Assembly: GCA_004431415.1 (NCBI GenBank)
Contig: QPMI01000141.1
Location: forward strand, 62,001-126,000
Length of the DNA: 64,000 nucleotides
Direction: 5' to 3'
Origin: Cyanophora paradoxa
Taxonomy: Eukaryota; Glaucocystophyceae; Cyanophorales; Cyanophoraceae
A program made the position numbers and the translations under genes. The first letter of the stretch is position 1; the number at the start of each line of letters is the position of its first letter. Positions 63,783 through 64,000 of this stretch are shown here, piece by piece. The notes beneath the pieces were generated by a model. It ran no database searches, was not told the origin of the DNA, and saw nothing but the letters and a program-made list of their open reading frames with translations.

Positions 63783-64000
63783 GTGTAAAGAACAGGGGGG
63801 ATGTAGCGGAGCCTTCGTACGCGTCCCACGCGCGCGCGCGGCGCTGGCTCGGGCCTTGCAATATTAATTGGTCTCGAGCAAGCGGGGCCGGGCGCGGCGG
63901 GTTCTTGATTCGACTTGATTCAAGGTATGCAGGGAAGCTCAGGTCTTTCCGTCGACTTTTGCTTGTCAGGCGTAGTGCCTCTCCTGCCCTCCGCTATACG
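63783..64000. other. Window end, no resolved gene
   Basis: AT-richer sequence upstream of the kinase-like gene. It may hold that gene's first exon and promoter. Confidence 0.3.

Overview
This is nuclear DNA of a very GC-rich eukaryote. Nearly every recognisable protein is broken into small exons by short introns, many of them roughly 50-100 bases. Two 5' splice-site flavours dominate, GTGCGC and GTACCCC, and some introns use GC instead of GT. The gene set points to a photosynthetic, flagellated protist: a thioredoxin with a plastid-type presequence, a dolichol/phytol-kinase-like membrane enzyme, a kinesin and a UPF0193 (cilia-associated family) protein. The thioredoxin presequence begins MAF and shows no clear hydrophobic signal peptide. 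Together with the base composition and intron density, this makes a glaucophyte such as Cyanophora my best guess. That is inference, not proof.

Layout. 1-7.1 kb: 3' part of an HMG-box gene (+), a palindrome-rich spacer, unassigned exons and an SGF11-like SAGA subunit (-), then proteasome-assembly chaperone PSMG1 (+). 7.1-11.4 kb: three unassigned minus-strand genes, the last a small membrane protein with an exact 17-codon tandem repeat. 11.4-12.3 kb: AT-richer spacer with a tRNA-derived SINE flanked by 12-bp target-site duplications. 12.3-20.2 kb: a long leucine-rich-repeat protein (-) and a mitochondrial carrier spliced to a C-terminal four-EF-hand domain (+). 21-29.1 kb: dCTP deaminase (-), PP2A B55 subunit (+), SMYD methyltransferase (-), ISY1 (-). 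29.4-33.4 kb: a secreted helical protein (-), a duplicated piece of the KNL1 gene, and a secreted IPT/TIG-like protein (-). 33.7-41.8 kb: the large kinetochore scaffold KNL1 (-), head to head with a DsbA-like oxidoreductase (+). 42.3-49.9 kb: a Ser/Pro-rich phosphoprotein (-), EBP1/PA2G4 (+), folylpolyglutamate synthase (+), plastid thioredoxin (-). 50-55.4 kb: F-box/LRR (+), ADAT1 (-), LSM5 (+). 55.7-63.8 kb: kinesin (-), UPF0193 (+), a polyprenol/phytol-kinase-like enzyme (-).

The genes are mostly unrelated housekeeping functions (RNA processing, tRNA editing, proteasome, phosphatase, folate, mitosis) and do not form an operon or pathway cluster. Several are head-to-head pairs with very short spacers: 74 bp for ADAT1/LSM5, 102 bp for thioredoxin/F-box and 210 bp for KNL1/DsbA-like. 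These look like shared bidirectional promoters.

Gene models were assembled by eye from reading frames, splice signals and remembered family motifs. Outer boundaries and the better anchored exons are reliable; exon junctions in low-complexity proteins are not.
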